Origin: CAZFLD01 sp964519835
GTDB lineage: Bacteria; Spirochaetota; Spirochaetia; DSM-27196; CAZFLD01
Assembly (NCBI GenBank): GCA_964519835.1
Contig: CAZFLD010000069.1
Location: 1-22,138, forward strand
Direction: 5' to 3'
DNA length: 22,138 bases
Both the position numbers and the translations under genes were made by a program. The first letter of the stretch is position 1. Each line of letters opens with the position of its first letter. Below are positions 22,130 through 22,138 of the stretch, piece after piece. The notes beneath the pieces were generated by a model that made no database searches, had not been told where the DNA came from, and saw only the letters and a list, made by a program, of their open reading frames with translations.

Positions 22130-22138
22130 TGGTATAAT
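22130..22138 (+). promoter_or_regulatory. Extended -10 promoter element at the right edge
   Basis: TGGTATAAT is a consensus TATAAT with the TGn extension. No convincing -35 sits 17-18 bp upstream, as is usual for extended -10 promoters. It should serve a plus-strand gene beginning just past the window. Confidence 0.5.

Overview
The window is core central metabolism from a moderately G+C-rich bacterium with a respiratory lifestyle. Lgt and a lipobox-bearing lipoprotein show that it makes lipoproteins. A full oxidative route (isocitrate dehydrogenase, 2-oxoglutarate dehydrogenase, succinyl-CoA synthetase, succinate dehydrogenase, fumarase, citrate synthase) shows a working citric acid cycle. 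The relaxed lipobox (LTSC), the Thermus/Rickettsia-size isocitrate dehydrogenase and the small PQ-loop-like membrane protein would fit an environmental spirochaete or another diderm, but I cannot fix the phylum from this sequence. No mobile element, CRISPR array, tRNA or rRNA was seen.

Layout. 1-1155: a possible gene tail at the left edge (+), then rubredoxin and a TPR protein (both -). 1311-13974 (-): a nine-gene TCA operon, read from right to left as sdhA-sdhB-sucC-sucD-sucA-odhB(sucB)-lpdA-gltA-fumC. Junctions run from a 4-bp overlap to 32 bp. One good promoter (-35 TTGCCC, 18 bp, -10 TATATT) lies upstream of sdhA. 14158-14954 (+): a divergent two-gene unit with a small three-helix membrane protein and a HemG-type flavodoxin. 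14968-16431 (-): a long-form isocitrate dehydrogenase with its own promoter. 16509-18088 (-): lgt followed by a gamma-carbonic-anhydrase-family protein, overlapping by ATGA. 18188-19165 (-): a family 2 glycosyltransferase with an Ala-rich insertion. 19261-20719 (+): an M48 metalloprotease and a Bcp/PrxQ peroxiredoxin. 20775-22034 (+): a secreted lipoprotein with a carbohydrate-binding-like module. 22130-22138: a -10 element for a gene beyond the window. No stretch over 300 bases lacks a gene.

How the genes work together. Citrate synthase, Icd, OGDH (SucA/OdhB/LpdA), SucCD, SdhAB and FumC cover the cycle except aconitase and malate dehydrogenase. The SDH membrane anchor (sdhC/sdhD) is missing from the operon and the window. 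Rubredoxin, flavodoxin and Bcp point to redox handling and peroxide defence.

What stands out. (1) Several single-gene or first-gene starts have a sigma70-like -10 box ending only about 6-8 nt before the start codon and little or no Shine-Dalgarno sequence, which suggests leaderless transcripts. Internal operon genes instead have ordinary Shine-Dalgarno sites. (2) The TCA operon combines an unusual order with an absent anchor. (3) sdhA and icd both appear to start with TTG. Otherwise the region is conventional, and I found no clear new defence or mobile system.
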